Positions 18,415-27,135 of a DNA stretch of 64,000 nucleotides are shown piece by piece (within the stretch, counting starts at the first letter, position 1; every line of letters begins with the position of its first letter). The stretch comes from Mesorhizobium loti CJ3sym. GTDB lineage: Bacteria; Pseudomonadota; Alphaproteobacteria; Rhizobiales; Rhizobiaceae. The position numbers and the translations under genes are program-made. The notes under the pieces are model-generated. The model had not been told where the DNA came from. It saw only the letters and a program-made list of their open reading frames with translations, and did not search any database. The stretch lies in contig NZ_AXAL01000006.1 of assembly GCF_000472785.1 (NCBI RefSeq), forward strand, positions 62,208 through 126,207, given 5' to 3'.

Positions 18415-18888
18415 CTACTCACCCACCTTCACCAGCACGGCGCTTTCAAATTCCAACACCTTGTCGCCGGTCGAATCGAAAGCTTCCGCGCGCAACGCCA
18501 GCATCCGCCAGCCAGGGCGCGAGGCGATGGGGCGGTGGGAAAGGGCTGTCCGCGAGAAGGTTACGGTCTCGCCAGCGTAGACGGGCTTCAGCCACTTCAG
18601 GTTCTTGAAACCGGGCGAGGGGCCGAATTCCGGAACTGGACCGGGGCCGTTCCAATTGGCGCCTTCGGCGTCCATGCGGGCTTCCAGGTTGAGTTTCATC
18701 CAGGTGGCGGCGGTGTGCCAGCCGGAGGCGCAGAGCCCGTCGAGCACGCTCTTCCTGGCGGCCTCTTCGTCGATATGGAAAACCTGCGGATCGTATTTGC
18801 GGGCAAACGCCTTGATCGCCTCGGGTTCGAATGTGTGCAAGCCCAGCGTCACCGTGGTGCCGATGCGGAAGAATTCGTCCAGGGTCAT
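18415..18888 (-). CDS. MaoC-family (R)-enoyl-CoA hydratase-like protein, second of pair
   Basis: This 157-residue single hot-dog-fold protein carries the hydratase 2 motif: FARKYDPQVFHIDEEAARKS, whose Asp and His form the catalytic dyad. It overlaps the other MaoC gene by 4 nt (ATGA), so the two are coupled and may form a heteromer. The substrate is unknown; likely an acyl-CoA. Confidence 0.92.
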   Translation of the reverse strand: MTLDEFFRIGTTVTLGLHTFEPEAIKAFARKYDPQVFHIDEEAARKSVLDGLCASGWHTAATWMKLNLEARMDAEGANWNGPGPVPEFGPSPGFKNLKWLKPVYAGETVTFSRTALSHRPIASRPGWRMLALRAEAFDSTGDKVLEFESAVLVKVGE

Positions 18889-19355
18889 GCCTGATACCCC
18901 GCGGCATCGCGCGTCAGGAACATGACGGAATTCTCAAGCTCGAAAACGCTTTCGCCACGCTGGTTGACGAGCTCGCTGCGCATGGTGACGAAGCCGAGTT
19001 GCGGCTTCGACCGTGACAGGCGCTTGGCCAGGACAACCAGGCTGCCTTTCAGCGTATCGCCGGCCAGCACCGGCTTCTTCCACTTGACCTGATCGACGCC
19101 GGGCGCGCCCTGGCAAGTGGAGTCCAGAAGGAAGGCGTCGCACAGCATGCGCATGAACATGGCGCAGGTGTGCCAGCCCGAAGCCGAGAGGCCGCCCAGG
19201 ATGCTGGCCTTGCCGGCCGCCTCGTCGAGATGCATCGGCTGGGCGTCGAATTCACTGGCGAACTCGACGATCTCGGCCGCGCTCACCTCTTTGGTGCCGA
19301 GGTCGAACGAGGCACCCTCGACGAAATCCTCATAGGCCCATGTCTTTGCGGTCAT
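18885..19355 (-). CDS. MaoC-family hydratase-like protein, first of pair
   Basis: This 156-residue hot-dog protein has EFASEFDAQPMHLDEAAGKA, the hydratase motif with Asp and His retained. The later part (KKPVLAGDTLKGSLVV) resembles the strand region of other MaoC dehydratases. It is the upstream partner in a two-gene unit. Whether both subunits are catalytic is undetermined. Confidence 0.92.
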   Translation of the reverse strand: MTAKTWAYEDFVEGASFDLGTKEVSAAEIVEFASEFDAQPMHLDEAAGKASILGGLSASGWHTCAMFMRMLCDAFLLDSTCQGAPGVDQVKWKKPVLAGDTLKGSLVVLAKRLSRSKPQLGFVTMRSELVNQRGESVFELENSVMFLTRDAAGYQA

Positions 19356-19479
19356 GGTCAGGCATCCCTGCGGAACGTGCGATCCTCATGGATCGGCGAA
19401 CCCGGATGCAGGCCGCGGGCGATTTGGTCAAGTCCTTTCTGGTGAGCCAGCGCGGGGCAACTGGCGCTGGCGGCAGCGC

Positions 19480-20454
19480 TCAAAGCCAGCCGCGGCGGCG
19501 GAAATACCAGAAGGGCAGGATCGCCGACAGGATCATAAGGCCGATGGCGAAGGGATAGCCAAGCTGCCATTTCAGCTCGGGGATGATGTCGAAATTCATG
19601 CCGTAGATCGAGGCGACCAGCGTCGGCGGCAGGAAGATGACGGCGGCGACCGAGAAGATCTTGATGATGGCGTTCTGCTCGATCGAGATCATGCCGAGCG
19701 TGGCGTCGAGCAGGAAGGAGATCTTCTGCGACAGGAAGGTGGCGTGGTCGGCAAGCGACAGCACGTCGCGCGACAGTGTCTTGATGCGGGCGCGGACATC
19801 CTTGCTCATCTTCGTCTGGGTGGCGACATGGGCGAGGAAGCCGGCCAGACGCTGCAGCGAGATCAGGCTGTCGCGGACGGAAGAGGCGATGTCCTCCTTG
19901 CGGCCGATGGCTTTCAGCAGCTCCTGGAAGTCGCGGTTGCGCTTCGACACCTTGGTCGAGCGTGCCTCGAAAATGTCGCGTGAAATCGCCTCGATGTCGC
20001 GGCCGGCGCGTTCAAGGATGTCGGCAAGACGGTCGACGATCGCCTCCAGGAGGCCGATCAGGATGGTGTCGCCGCTGGTGCAGCCGGTCGCCACCTTCTC
20101 GGCGCGCAGCGGGAAGGTCTTGAAGGCCTTGGGTTCATGATAGCGGATGGTGATCAGCCTTTTGCCGGCGAGCGCGAAAGTGACCGGCGACATCAGGGGA
20201 TCGTCGACCTCGGTCTGCGCCGGCAAAGTGGCGGTCATGAAATAGGCGCCATCCTCGATGTAGAGACGGCTGGAAATCTCGATCTCCTCCATCTCCTCGC
20301 GGGTCGGGATGGCGACGCCGAGCCAGCTTTCGATGGTGGCTTCTTCTTCCTTGGTCGGATTGATCAGGTCGGCCCAGACGACCCTGTCGCCATCGGTCAG
20401 CAGATCGTCGGTGAGGCGCAGGCGATCATTGTCGACGACAAAGGCTTTGATCAT
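19480..20454 (-). CDS. corA: CorA-type divalent cation transporter
   Basis: This 324-residue protein has a large cytoplasmic N-terminal domain and two C-terminal membrane helices, separated by the signature YGMNF (residues about 280-284) that forms the pore mouth. The C-terminus FWYFRRRGWL is basic as usual. It probably mediates Mg2+ (or Co2+/Ni2+) influx as a pentamer. Confidence 0.95.
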   Translation of the reverse strand: MIKAFVVDNDRLRLTDDLLTDGDRVVWADLINPTKEEEATIESWLGVAIPTREEMEEIEISSRLYIEDGAYFMTATLPAQTEVDDPLMSPVTFALAGKRLITIRYHEPKAFKTFPLRAEKVATGCTSGDTILIGLLEAIVDRLADILERAGRDIEAISRDIFEARSTKVSKRNRDFQELLKAIGRKEDIASSVRDSLISLQRLAGFLAHVATQTKMSKDVRARIKTLSRDVLSLADHATFLSQKISFLLDATLGMISIEQNAIIKIFSVAAVIFLPPTLVASIYGMNFDIIPELKWQLGYPFAIGLMILSAILPFWYFRRRGWL

Positions 20455-20547
20455 CGCCAGATTTCCCCTGCCATTGACGTCCGGTATCGGATTGCACGGC
20501 TTCTCGTCGTATGCGCCGAGCGTGTGGCTGCCGCTTAGACCCGTGGC

Positions 20548-20769
20548 ATGACAAAATCAAGACAAGCTCCGGCCGCGGCCAGTCTGGCCCCGGCCGCTCA
20601 GAAAAACTCGTCGAGCAGCCGGTACCAGGAAAGCTTCGCCAAGCGGAACGCCAGGCTGCTCGCCCGTTTCTGGATCAGCAATCCGGGCGATGGAAGGCTC
20701 GATGTCATTTCCGACATCAACGAATTGCTGCTCGATGAATTCAGGAAGAACAACATACGCTTCGCCTGA
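20548..20769 (+). CDS. Possible small protein (73 aa), overlapping an aph-derived repeat
   Basis: The frame starts at ATG 20548 with an Ala/Ser-rich N-terminus, then a basic and aromatic segment (SFAKRNARLLARFWISNPG) and an acidic helix (DINELLLDEFRKNN). Third codon positions are mostly G/C, as in neighbouring real genes. Part of the gene overlaps a 38-bp segment resembling the 3' end of the aph gene in the opposite sense. No family is recognised. Confidence 0.45.
   Translation: MTKSRQAPAAASLAPAAQKNSSSSRYQESFAKRNARLLARFWISNPGDGRLDVISDINELLLDEFRKNNIRFA
20598..20635. repeat. Duplicated 3' end of the aph gene
   Basis: About 37 bp here match 20811-20848 with roughly six differences. Read on the - strand both encode YRLLDEFF and a stop. 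Similarity ends abruptly on both sides, so this is either a remnant of a second aph copy or a short recombination footprint. Confidence 0.7.
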
Positions 20770-20810
20770 CGGTGCTTTGACACCGCAGGGCGGGCCGGCT
20801 CGTGGTGCGT

Positions 20811-21599
20811 TTAGAAAAACTCGTCGAGCAGTCGATAATAGGACAGCCGGGAGGGATCGACCCCCATGAAGCCGTACCGGTCCAGGAAGGGTTGCACCCA
20901 TCGCTCGCCGATGTTGTGCCGAATGCTCCAGCAGGCGAGTGCGAGGTCTTGATGGCGATCCGCCAAACCCAGCCGTCCGCAGTCGACAAAGCCGCTGAAG
21001 CTCTTACTGGCCGCGACAAAGTTCGGCATGCAGGCATCGCCATGCGTGACGACGATATCCTCGCTTGCGGGCTTCAACGCGGCCAGTTGTGCCAGGGCTT
21101 CCGCCGCGGTCATTCCCTGCCGCTCGTCATCGAAGTCGCTTTCATCGACCGTGCCAGCCTCGACGCGAGCCCACGCCTCGGCGATCCGTTGCTGCAAGCG
21201 GTGATCAAACGGACACGATCCGGCATCGATTGCGTGAAGCTCACGCAGCGCGTCGGCCATGATTGCGACCGACGAAGCGGCATCGGTGGCGCCGGTCGAG
21301 GCCAGATCTTGACCAGGAAGCGCGGTCATCAGCAACCAGTGGCGACCGGCATGGTGCTCGAACGCGATAATCGCGGCGCAAGCAATGCCTTGCCCGGCAA
21401 GCCAACGCAGCCGGGCTTCCTCGGCGGCGACTTCGGCAAATAGCCCAGCTTCTTCGATCTTCAGGAACAGGCTGGGCTTGTTATCGCCCGTGAGGCGAAA
21501 CACCCCAGCGTTCGACCGGCCGATGGTCTGCCGGCTCCAGCGATAGCCACCGATGCGCAAACCTTCCGGCAGGTCGGATTCGAACGGGCTGCCGGGCAT
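20811..21599 (-). CDS. Aminoglycoside 3'-phosphotransferase-like kinase, APH(3')-II type
   Basis: The 262-residue protein aligns with APH(3') enzymes over its full length. Brenner motif [11 protein letters not shown] near residue 182 holds the catalytic Asp; the metal-binding [20 protein letters not shown] follows near 203; the C-terminus YYRLLDEFF matches the transposon enzyme NptII. It phosphorylates the 3'-hydroxyl of kanamycin/neomycin-type drugs. It is a chromosomal gene without visible mobile element, so it is probably intrinsic. Actual resistance is inferred. Confidence 0.88.
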   Translation of the reverse strand: MPGSPFESDLPEGLRIGGYRWSRQTIGRSNAGVFRLTGDNKPSLFLKIEEAGLFAEVAAEEARLRWLAGQGIACAAIIAFEHHAGRHWLLMTALPGQDLASTGATDAASSVAIMADALRELHAIDAGSCPFDHRLQQRIAEAWARVEAGTVDESDFDDERQGMTAAEALAQLAALKPASEDIVVTHGDACMPNFVAASKSFSGFVDCGRLGLADRHQDLALACWSIRHNIGERWVQPFLDRYGFMGVDPSRLSYYRLLDEFF

Positions 21600-21614
21600 G
21601 CCTGGATCGCTGCG

Positions 21615-22718
21615 TCAGGTGTTGAACTTGAACAGCAGGACGTCGCCATCCTGGACGACATATTCCTTGCCTTCGTCGCGTGCCTTGCCCGCTTCCTTGG
21701 CCGCCACTTCGCCGCCCAGCGTGATGTAGTCGATATAGGCGATGGTCTGGGCGCGGATGAAGCCGCGCTCGAAATCGGTGTGGATGACGCCGGCGGCCTG
21801 CGGGGCCTTGTCGCCCTTGTGGATGGTCCAGGCGCGCGTTTCCTTCGGCCCGGCGGTGAAATAGGTGATGAGATGCAACAGGTCGTAGCCGGCGCGGATG
21901 ACCTTGTTGAGGCCAGGCTCGTCAAGCCCAAGCGAGGACAGGAACTCCATCTCTTCCTCGTCCGAGAGCTGGGCGACTTCGGCCTCGATCGCGGCCGAGA
22001 TCACCACGGTGCCGGCACCCTGCGCGGTGGCCATCTTTTCCACGGCCCTGGTGTGCTCGTTGCCGGTGGCGGCGTCGGCCTCGGCGACGTTGCAGACATA
22101 GAGCACGGGGTGCGAAGTCAAGAGGTTCAGTCCCTGCAGGATGCGCAGATCTTCCGCCGAGATGCCCTTGAGCAGGATGCGGGTCGGTTTGCCGGCCTGG
22201 AGAAGCTCGAGTGCGGCCTCCATCATCGGCAGCACGGTCGTTGCTTCCTTGTCCTTGCTGCCGGCGCGCTTGCGGATCTGGACGATGCGGCGCTCGATGC
22301 TGTCGAGGTCGGCGAGCATCAGCTCGGTCTCGACTGTATCGGCGTCGGCGACAGGGTCGATCTTGCCCTCGACATGGGTGATGTCGTCATCCTCGAAGCA
22401 GCGCAGCACATGCACGATGGCGTCGACCTCGCGGATGTTGGCGAGGAACTGGTTGCCCAGGCCTTCGCCCTTGGAGGCACCGCGCACCAGGCCGGCAATG
22501 TCGACGAAGGAGATGCGGGTCGGGATGATCTCCTTCGACTTGGCGATCGAAGCGATCTTCTGCAGGCGCGGGTCCGGCACCGCCACCTCGCCGGTGTTCG
22601 GTTCGATGGTGCAGAACGGATAGTTGGCGGCCTGCGCCGCCGCCGTCCTGGTCAACGCGTTGAAGAGCGTCGACTTGCCGACGTTGGGCAAGCCAACGAT
22701 GCCGCATTTGAAACCCAT
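21615..22718 (-). CDS. ychF: YchF/OLA1-type ribosome-associated ATPase
   Basis: This 367-residue Obg-like P-loop protein starts MGFKCGIVGLPNVGKST. It has the G3-like DIAGLVRGASKGEGLGN near residue 70 and a C-terminal TGS domain (TYFTAGPKETRAWTI, then HTDFERGFIRAQTIAY). The Obg-family G4 NKxD is absent, consistent with ATP preference. It usually follows pth and rplY, but here a TPR gene and a small Tat-signal gene intervene. Confidence 0.97.
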   Translation of the reverse strand: MGFKCGIVGLPNVGKSTLFNALTRTAAAQAANYPFCTIEPNTGEVAVPDPRLQKIASIAKSKEIIPTRISFVDIAGLVRGASKGEGLGNQFLANIREVDAIVHVLRCFEDDDITHVEGKIDPVADADTVETELMLADLDSIERRIVQIRKRAGSKDKEATTVLPMMEAALELLQAGKPTRILLKGISAEDLRILQGLNLLTSHPVLYVCNVAEADAATGNEHTRAVEKMATAQGAGTVVISAAIEAEVAQLSDEEEMEFLSSLGLDEPGLNKVIRAGYDLLHLITYFTAGPKETRAWTIHKGDKAPQAAGVIHTDFERGFIRAQTIAYIDYITLGGEVAAKEAGKARDEGKEYVVQDGDVLLFKFNT

Positions 22719-22836
22719 TGTGTCGGTCCTATCGGGAAAAGCGAAATTTGATGAGGGCTATGGGCGATAGGGGTGATCAACGTCAAGCCCCCAGCCGGGA
22801 TGAGCGGCCCGCCCGAGGCGCATCCGTGGCCGGCGT

Positions 22837-23583
22837 TCAGCCCGCCAGGTCTCGCAATCTGGCGAGGCGATGGGGCTGCTGGCCGACAAAGGCTGGGTCG
22901 TTCTCAAGGACGGCGAGCGCGCGCCGCGCGCTCGATCGTGCGCGTTCCACGTCGCCGAGCGCGGCATGGCATTCGGCCAGCTCCTCGTGAACGTACGGCG
23001 CCTGATCGCCATCGGCCTCCGCCACGCTGGCTACCTCTTCGGCAAGCCGCCGGGCGTCTTCGATGCGGCGGAGCGCGCGCAGTGTCCTGACGACCGCGTA
23101 TCGGGCGATGCGCAACTCCCGAGCCTGGCCGCGCCGCGCCTCCACCGCCTGCTCAAAGACGGGCAATGCATCCTCGAACCGGCCGGCGTCGACATAGGAC
23201 CAGCCGAGATTGTTGAGCAAGGGTCCGCGCCATGGCTCGGCCTGTGGGTGTTCGCCGACATAGGCAAGGCCGATTGCGGTCCATTCGACGGCGTCGTCGA
23301 GTGTTCCGACAATGGCGAGCATGTGCGCCGCATCGGCCGCCAGCACATGCGCACCCGCCTCTCGCGCCAGCCGCCACGCCTCATCAAACAGCGGCCGCGC
23401 CAGATCCCGCTGCCCCGCGGAATTGTACAGCCGGCCGCGCTCGATGGCGCATGCCGCACGTCCGGTAGAATCCCCGCCGGCAAGTCGCATGGCCCGGTCG
23501 ATCAGCTGATGAGCCGTCCCGAAATCGCCGGCCAGGCCCAGCTGCCTGGCCTGCCCGGTCAGATCCAAAACATCGTCCGCCAT
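22837..23583 (-). CDS. Tetratricopeptide-repeat-like protein
   Basis: ATG 23583 (MADDVLDLTGQARQLG) gives 248 residues; the frame extends to 23616. The protein is all helical, with repeated 34-residue-like units: LGLAGDFGTAHQLIDRAMRL, LYNSAGQRDLARPLFDEAWR, LGWSYVDAGRFEDALPVFEQ and CHAALGDVERARSSARRAL. No signal peptide or enzymatic domain is seen. It is probably a cytoplasmic scaffold; its partner is unknown. Confidence 0.85.
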   Translation of the reverse strand: MADDVLDLTGQARQLGLAGDFGTAHQLIDRAMRLAGGDSTGRAACAIERGRLYNSAGQRDLARPLFDEAWRLAREAGAHVLAADAAHMLAIVGTLDDAVEWTAIGLAYVGEHPQAEPWRGPLLNNLGWSYVDAGRFEDALPVFEQAVEARRGQARELRIARYAVVRTLRALRRIEDARRLAEEVASVAEADGDQAPYVHEELAECHAALGDVERARSSARRALAVLENDPAFVGQQPHRLARLRDLAG

Positions 23584-23764
23584 GCCGATCTCGCTTGCCA
23601 CCGATCTTGCCAGCATGTGCCAGAGCTAACGTGGCGCGTCGCCTGCGGGCAAGGCGCGCTGGCGCCAGCCGCCGATCACGCGTTCGTCAATACGGCGTGA
23701 TGCGCGCGTGAGCTAATTTAGCGATGTCGCATGACGACAGTTTCACCAGAAAGGGAGTTCTGAA

Positions 23765-24043
23765 ATGTCTGAATTCAAGCTTTCCCGTCGTGACAGTCTG
23801 CGCAATATGGCCGTGCTCGGCATGGCTGGAGCTGCCATTGCCACCAGTGCAACGGTTCTTGCGACCAGCGCGGCTGAAGCCGCGCAACCGCATATGAGCA
23901 AGGCTCTGAATGATCTCCAGGCGGCGCTCAACCAGCTTCAGGCGGCTTTGCCCGACAAGGGCGGCCACCGCGTGAAGGCCATGGCGCTGGTGAAGGACGC
24001 GATCGACGAGACGACAAAGGGAATGGCCGTCGGCGCAATGTAA
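23765..24043 (+). CDS. Small exported protein with Tat-like signal (92 aa)
   Basis: ATG 23765 follows AAAGGGAG with 8-nt spacing. Residues 7-14 read LSRRDSLR, a twin-arginine motif, followed by a hydrophobic stretch and an AEAA cleavage site near residue 40. The mature part (about 52 residues) is an amphipathic helix with NDLQAALNQLQAALPDKGGHR. It contains no cysteine. Tat export of so short a protein suggests it may bind a cofactor or a partner. The family is not recognised. Confidence 0.85.
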   Translation: MSEFKLSRRDSLRNMAVLGMAGAAIATSATVLATSAAEAAQPHMSKALNDLQAALNQLQAALPDKGGHRVKAMALVKDAIDETTKGMAVGAM

Positions 24044-24090
24044 TTCTGCACGGTCGGCGCTGCCTGCATGGTCGGGCGGCGCCGGTCGCC

Positions 24091-24810
24091 TCAGTCTTTA
24101 CCGAACAGTTTTTTCAGCATGGCGGCCATCGGGCCGGTCTCGGGCAGCTTGGCGGGTGCTTGCTGTGACCGCGCCTGGCGGATGTGGCTCTGTTGTTTGG
24201 GGGCCTGCTTCGTCGCCGGCTTTTCCAACTCGGCTATCGCCTTGCCCTGGAGGGCAAGCGCTGCCTTGTTCATGAAGCCGGATTCATCGCCCTTGACGAT
24301 CATGGCGGCGTTGTCGGCGACCGCATCGAGCAAAGGATCGAGCCATTCGCGGTCAGCCTTGTCGAAATCGCCCAGCACATGATGCTGGACCATCTCCTTG
24401 ACGCCGGGATGGCCGACACCGATGCGCACGCGGCGATAGGCGTTGCCGACATGGCCGTCGATCGAGCGGATGCCGTTATGGCCGCCGGCGCCGCCGCCGG
24501 TCTTGATGCGCAGCTTGCCTTCGGCGAGATCGATCTCGTCATAGAAGACGGTGAGCGCCGAGAGGTCGAGCTTGTAGAAGCGCAGCGCTTCGCCGATCGA
24601 CTGGCCGGACAGGTTCATGAAGGTCTGCGGCTTGATCAGGATGATCTTTTCGCCGCCGAGCGTGCCCTCGGCGATCAGGCCCTGGAATTTCTTCGACCAG
24701 GGCGAAAAGGAATGGCGGCGGGCGATAGCGTCCGCCGCCATGAAGCCGACATTGTGCCGGTTGTCAGCGTATTTCGCGCCCGGGTTGCCGAGGCCTGCAA
24801 AGACAAGCAT
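24091..24810 (-). CDS. pth: Peptidyl-tRNA hydrolase
   Basis: The 239-residue enzyme has the Pth signature [20 protein letters not shown] at the N-terminus (catalytic His at 20), [12 protein letters not shown] near 60 and [13 protein letters not shown] near 107. It releases peptides from prematurely dissociated peptidyl-tRNA. Beyond residue about 190 a lysine/glutamine/alanine-rich tail is added, as in many rhizobial Pth proteins. It lies 23 nt downstream of rplY in one operon. Confidence 0.97.
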   Translation of the reverse strand: MLVFAGLGNPGAKYADNRHNVGFMAADAIARRHSFSPWSKKFQGLIAEGTLGGEKIILIKPQTFMNLSGQSIGEALRFYKLDLSALTVFYDEIDLAEGKLRIKTGGGAGGHNGIRSIDGHVGNAYRRVRIGVGHPGVKEMVQHHVLGDFDKADREWLDPLLDAVADNAAMIVKGDESGFMNKAALALQGKAIAELEKPATKQAPKQQSHIRQARSQQAPAKLPETGPMAAMLKKLFGKD

Positions 24811-24833
24811 CGTCTGCTCCGGGCGGGAAAGAG

Positions 24834-25475
24834 TTACTTCTCTTCGGCGGCAGGAGCCGCTTCAGGTGCAGCCACTTCAGCCGTCTCTTCCGTCTCCGGC
24901 TTCATTGCCGACGAGCCGGCAATGGTCGCGATGGTGAAGTCGCGATCGGAGATGACCGGCTTGACGCCGGCCGGCAGCTTGACCGCCGAGATGTGGATCG
25001 AATCGCCGATGTTGGCGCCGGTGAGATCGACGGTGATGAATTCCGGGATCGCATTGGCCGGGCAGTGGAACTCGACTTCGTGACGCACGATGTTGAGCAC
25101 GCCGCCGCGCTTGATGCCGGGCGACTTGTCTTCATTGATGAAGTGGACAGGCACGTCGACATTGACTTCGGTGTCCTTGCCGATGCGCAGGAAGTCGACA
25201 TGGACAGGGAAATCCTTGACCGGGTCGAGCTGGAAATCCTTCGGCAGGACCTGAATCTTCTTGCCGTCGACATCGATCGTGGCGATCGTGGTCAGAAACC
25301 CGCCGCCATGGATCTTGTAGAAAATGTCCTTGTAGGTGAGCGAGATAGCCAGGGGAGGCTGCTTGTCACCATAGATTACTGCAGGCACTTTACCGTTGCG
25401 GCGAACTGCACGGGCGGACCCCTTACCGACCTGTTCGCGCGCTTCGGCCTTGAGCTCGTAAGTATCGTGGCTCAT
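24834..25475 (-). CDS. rplY: 50S ribosomal protein L25 / general stress protein Ctc
   Basis: The 213-residue protein is the long CTC form of L25. The 5S-rRNA-binding N-terminal domain begins [20 protein letters not shown], and the C-terminal TL5-like beta domain includes [18 protein letters not shown]. The acidic alanine-rich tail is typical of alphaproteobacteria. It is the promoter-proximal gene of rplY-pth. Confidence 0.96.
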   Translation of the reverse strand: MSHDTYELKAEAREQVGKGSARAVRRNGKVPAVIYGDKQPPLAISLTYKDIFYKIHGGGFLTTIATIDVDGKKIQVLPKDFQLDPVKDFPVHVDFLRIGKDTEVNVDVPVHFINEDKSPGIKRGGVLNIVRHEVEFHCPANAIPEFITVDLTGANIGDSIHISAVKLPAGVKPVISDRDFTIATIAGSSAMKPETEETAEVAAPEAAPAAEEK

Positions 25476-25538
25476 GGCTTTTCCTTTCGCGTGTTATGGA
25501 GCGTTTGCGGAGGGCAGATTGCCTGGACCGTAAACGTC

Positions 25539-25564
25539 GAAAGCCGCCGGGTGAGGCGGCTTTC
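25539..25564 (-). terminator. Strong hairpin between the OhrR-type gene and rplY
   Basis: GAAAGCCGCC (25539-25548) and GGCGGCTTTC (25555-25564) form a perfect 10-bp stem with a 6-nt loop. It lies downstream of the regulator and upstream of rplY, both on the - strand, so it could terminate the first or be part of the rplY leader. The T-run is short (TTTC), which lowers confidence in termination. Confidence 0.5.
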
Positions 25565-25655
25565 CGCCGCGTTGCCTCCAAGGGTGTCTACGCGGGTGGC
25601 GGCTCTATAGCGGAAGGCGGGCAGGCGTGCAAGCCATGGCGGGCAAGGGCCGTGG

Positions 25656-26126
25656 CTACCGGTCGCCGCTCAACGCGTCGCGCAGCGCCTGGATCTGCCG
25701 GTTCAGCGTATCGAGCGCGGCCAGCGTCATGCCAGAGCGCTCGATCAAGGTCTCGTTCAGGCAGTTGCACTGGACAAGCAGCGCACGCCCGGCTGATGTC
25801 AGGTCGACCTGTACCTGGCGCTCGTCGGTCAGGCTGCGCTGGCGGGTGACAAGGCCAGCCTGCTCCATGCGCTTGACCAGCGGCGTGATGGTGCTCGATT
25901 CCAGGGCGAGCCGGTGCGCGATGGTACCCACCGGCATGCCATCGGCCTCGGCAAGTGCATTGAGCACGAGATATTGCGGATAGGTGATGCCCATCTCGTC
26001 CAGCATCGGCTTGTAGGTGCGGTTGATTGCCATTGAAGTGGCGTAGAGCGTGAAACAGAGCTGGTTGTCCAACGGGAGAGGCACAACGCTTTCCTTTGCC
26101 GACTGAGCGTTTTTGATATGTACCAC
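25656..26126 (-). CDS. MarR-family regulator of the OhrR type
   Basis: This 156-residue winged-helix protein contains the OhrR-like N-terminus LDNQLCFTLYATSMAINRTY. C24 corresponds to the peroxide-sensing cysteine of OhrR, and a pair CNC lies near residue 120, where two-cysteine OhrR proteins have the resolving cysteine. The recognition region reads HRLALESSTITPLVKRMEQAG and the wing RSLTDERQVQVDLT. It is divergent from an alpha/beta hydrolase gene, with palindromic operators between. No ohr gene is adjacent, so the effector could be another oxidant. Confidence 0.92.
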   Translation of the reverse strand: MVHIKNAQSAKESVVPLPLDNQLCFTLYATSMAINRTYKPMLDEMGITYPQYLVLNALAEADGMPVGTIAHRLALESSTITPLVKRMEQAGLVTRQRSLTDERQVQVDLTSAGRALLVQCNCLNETLIERSGMTLAALDTLNRQIQALRDALSGDR

Positions 26127-26134
26127 GAAAAATA

Positions 26135-26200
26135 ATATCGCGATATATATTTTTGTAGACAGGGGTTTTGATCTGCGTTAGCCATATTGGTATCGCGATA
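26135..26200. promoter_or_regulatory. Paired TATCGCGATA operators in the regulator/hydrolase divergent region
   Basis: A perfect 12-bp palindrome ATATCGCGATAT (26135-26146) and a second TATCGCGATA (26191-26200) sit 56 bp apart between the two divergent starts. Each lies close to one start. They are the obvious candidate sites for the MarR-family protein. Confidence 0.7.
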
Positions 26201-26224
26201 TTGATTGTCGCGAAAACAATCAAT
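26200..26224 (+). promoter_or_regulatory. Leader hairpin before the haloperoxidase-like gene
   Basis: ATTGATTGT (26200-26208) and ACAATCAAT (26216-26224) are perfect 9-bp arms around a 7-nt loop CGCGAAA. The right arm abuts the GGAG ribosome-binding site, so the stem may affect translation or be a further operator. Confidence 0.5.
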
Positions 26225-26234
26225 GGAGATTGAG

Positions 26235-27077
26235 ATGACCAAGCCTGGCAGCAGCACGATCACCACCAAGGACGGAACCGAGATTTTCTACAAGGATTGG
26301 GGAACCGGTCAGCCCATCGTCTTCCATCATGGCTGGCCATTGAGCAGCGATGACTGGGACGCCCAGATGCTGTTCTTCCTGGGACAAGGCTACCGTGTCA
26401 TTGCCCATGACCGGCGCGGCCATGGCCGTTCGACGCAGACGGATGTCGGCAACGAGATGGACACCTACGCCGCCGATGTGGCGGAACTTGCCGCGCATCT
26501 CGACCTCAAGAACGCCATCCATGTCGGCCATTCGACCGGCGGCGGCGAGGTGGCGCGCTACGTCGCCAAGTATGGTTCAGGCGGTCGTGTCGCCAAGGCC
26601 GTGCTGATCGGCGCGGTGCCGCCGATCATGCTGAAGACCGCGGCCAATCCGGGCGGCCTGCCGATCGAGGTGTTCGACGGTTTCCGCTCCGCCCAGGCCG
26701 CCAACCGCGCCCAGTTCTTCCACGATGTTGCTGCCGGTCCGTTCTACGGCTTCAACCGTCCCGGCGCCGAAGTCTCGCAGGCTGTCGTCGAGAATTGGTG
26801 GCGCCAGGGCATGATGGGCGGCACCAAGGCGCACTACGATTGCATCAAGGCCTTCTCGGAAACCGACTTCACCGAGGATCTGAAGGCAATCGACGTGCCG
26901 GTGCTGGTCCTGCATGGCGACGACGACCAGATCGTTCCCATCGCCGACTCGGCGCTGCTGTCGGTCAAGCTGCTCAAGAAGGGCGAACTCAAGGTCTACA
27001 AGGGTTTCCCGCACGGCATGGCGACAACTCATGCCGATGTCATCAACGCCGATCTGCTGGCCTTCTTCAAGGCATAA
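26235..27077 (+). CDS. Alpha/beta hydrolase, non-haem haloperoxidase/esterase-like
   Basis: ATG 26235 (GGAG eleven nt upstream) gives 280 residues. The cofactor-free haloperoxidase fold is evident: [26 protein letters not shown], and the catalytic triad Ser in VGHSTGGGE (about 99), Asp in [11 protein letters not shown] and His in GFPHGM near the C-terminus. Length is standard. Members hydrolyse esters or form peracids. Divergence from an OhrR-type sensor suggests induction by peroxide. Confidence 0.93.
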   Translation: MTKPGSSTITTKDGTEIFYKDWGTGQPIVFHHGWPLSSDDWDAQMLFFLGQGYRVIAHDRRGHGRSTQTDVGNEMDTYAADVAELAAHLDLKNAIHVGHSTGGGEVARYVAKYGSGGRVAKAVLIGAVPPIMLKTAANPGGLPIEVFDGFRSAQAANRAQFFHDVAAGPFYGFNRPGAEVSQAVVENWWRQGMMGGTKAHYDCIKAFSETDFTEDLKAIDVPVLVLHGDDDQIVPIADSALLSVKLLKKGELKVYKGFPHGMATTHADVINADLLAFFKA

Positions 27078-27098
27078 GGCTTTCCGTTGAACAGACAA

Positions 27099-27123
27099 AC
27101 ACCCGCCATCCGGCGGGTGTTTT
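27099..27123. terminator. Terminator between convergent hydrolase and SDR genes
   Basis: ACACCCGCC (27099-27107) and GGCGGGTGT (27112-27120) form a 9-bp stem with a 4-nt loop followed by TTTT; an AAA-containing left flank makes weak bidirectional action possible. Confidence 0.88.
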
Positions 27124-27135
27124 CGTGTCCGGGGT

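Noticed and set aside
19358..19479. Possible tiny - strand gene ending HPGSPIHEDRTFRRDA just before the first MaoC start
   Set aside because: No convincing start codon with ribosome-binding site between corA and MaoC. It could be a real short coupled frame, but evidence is too thin.
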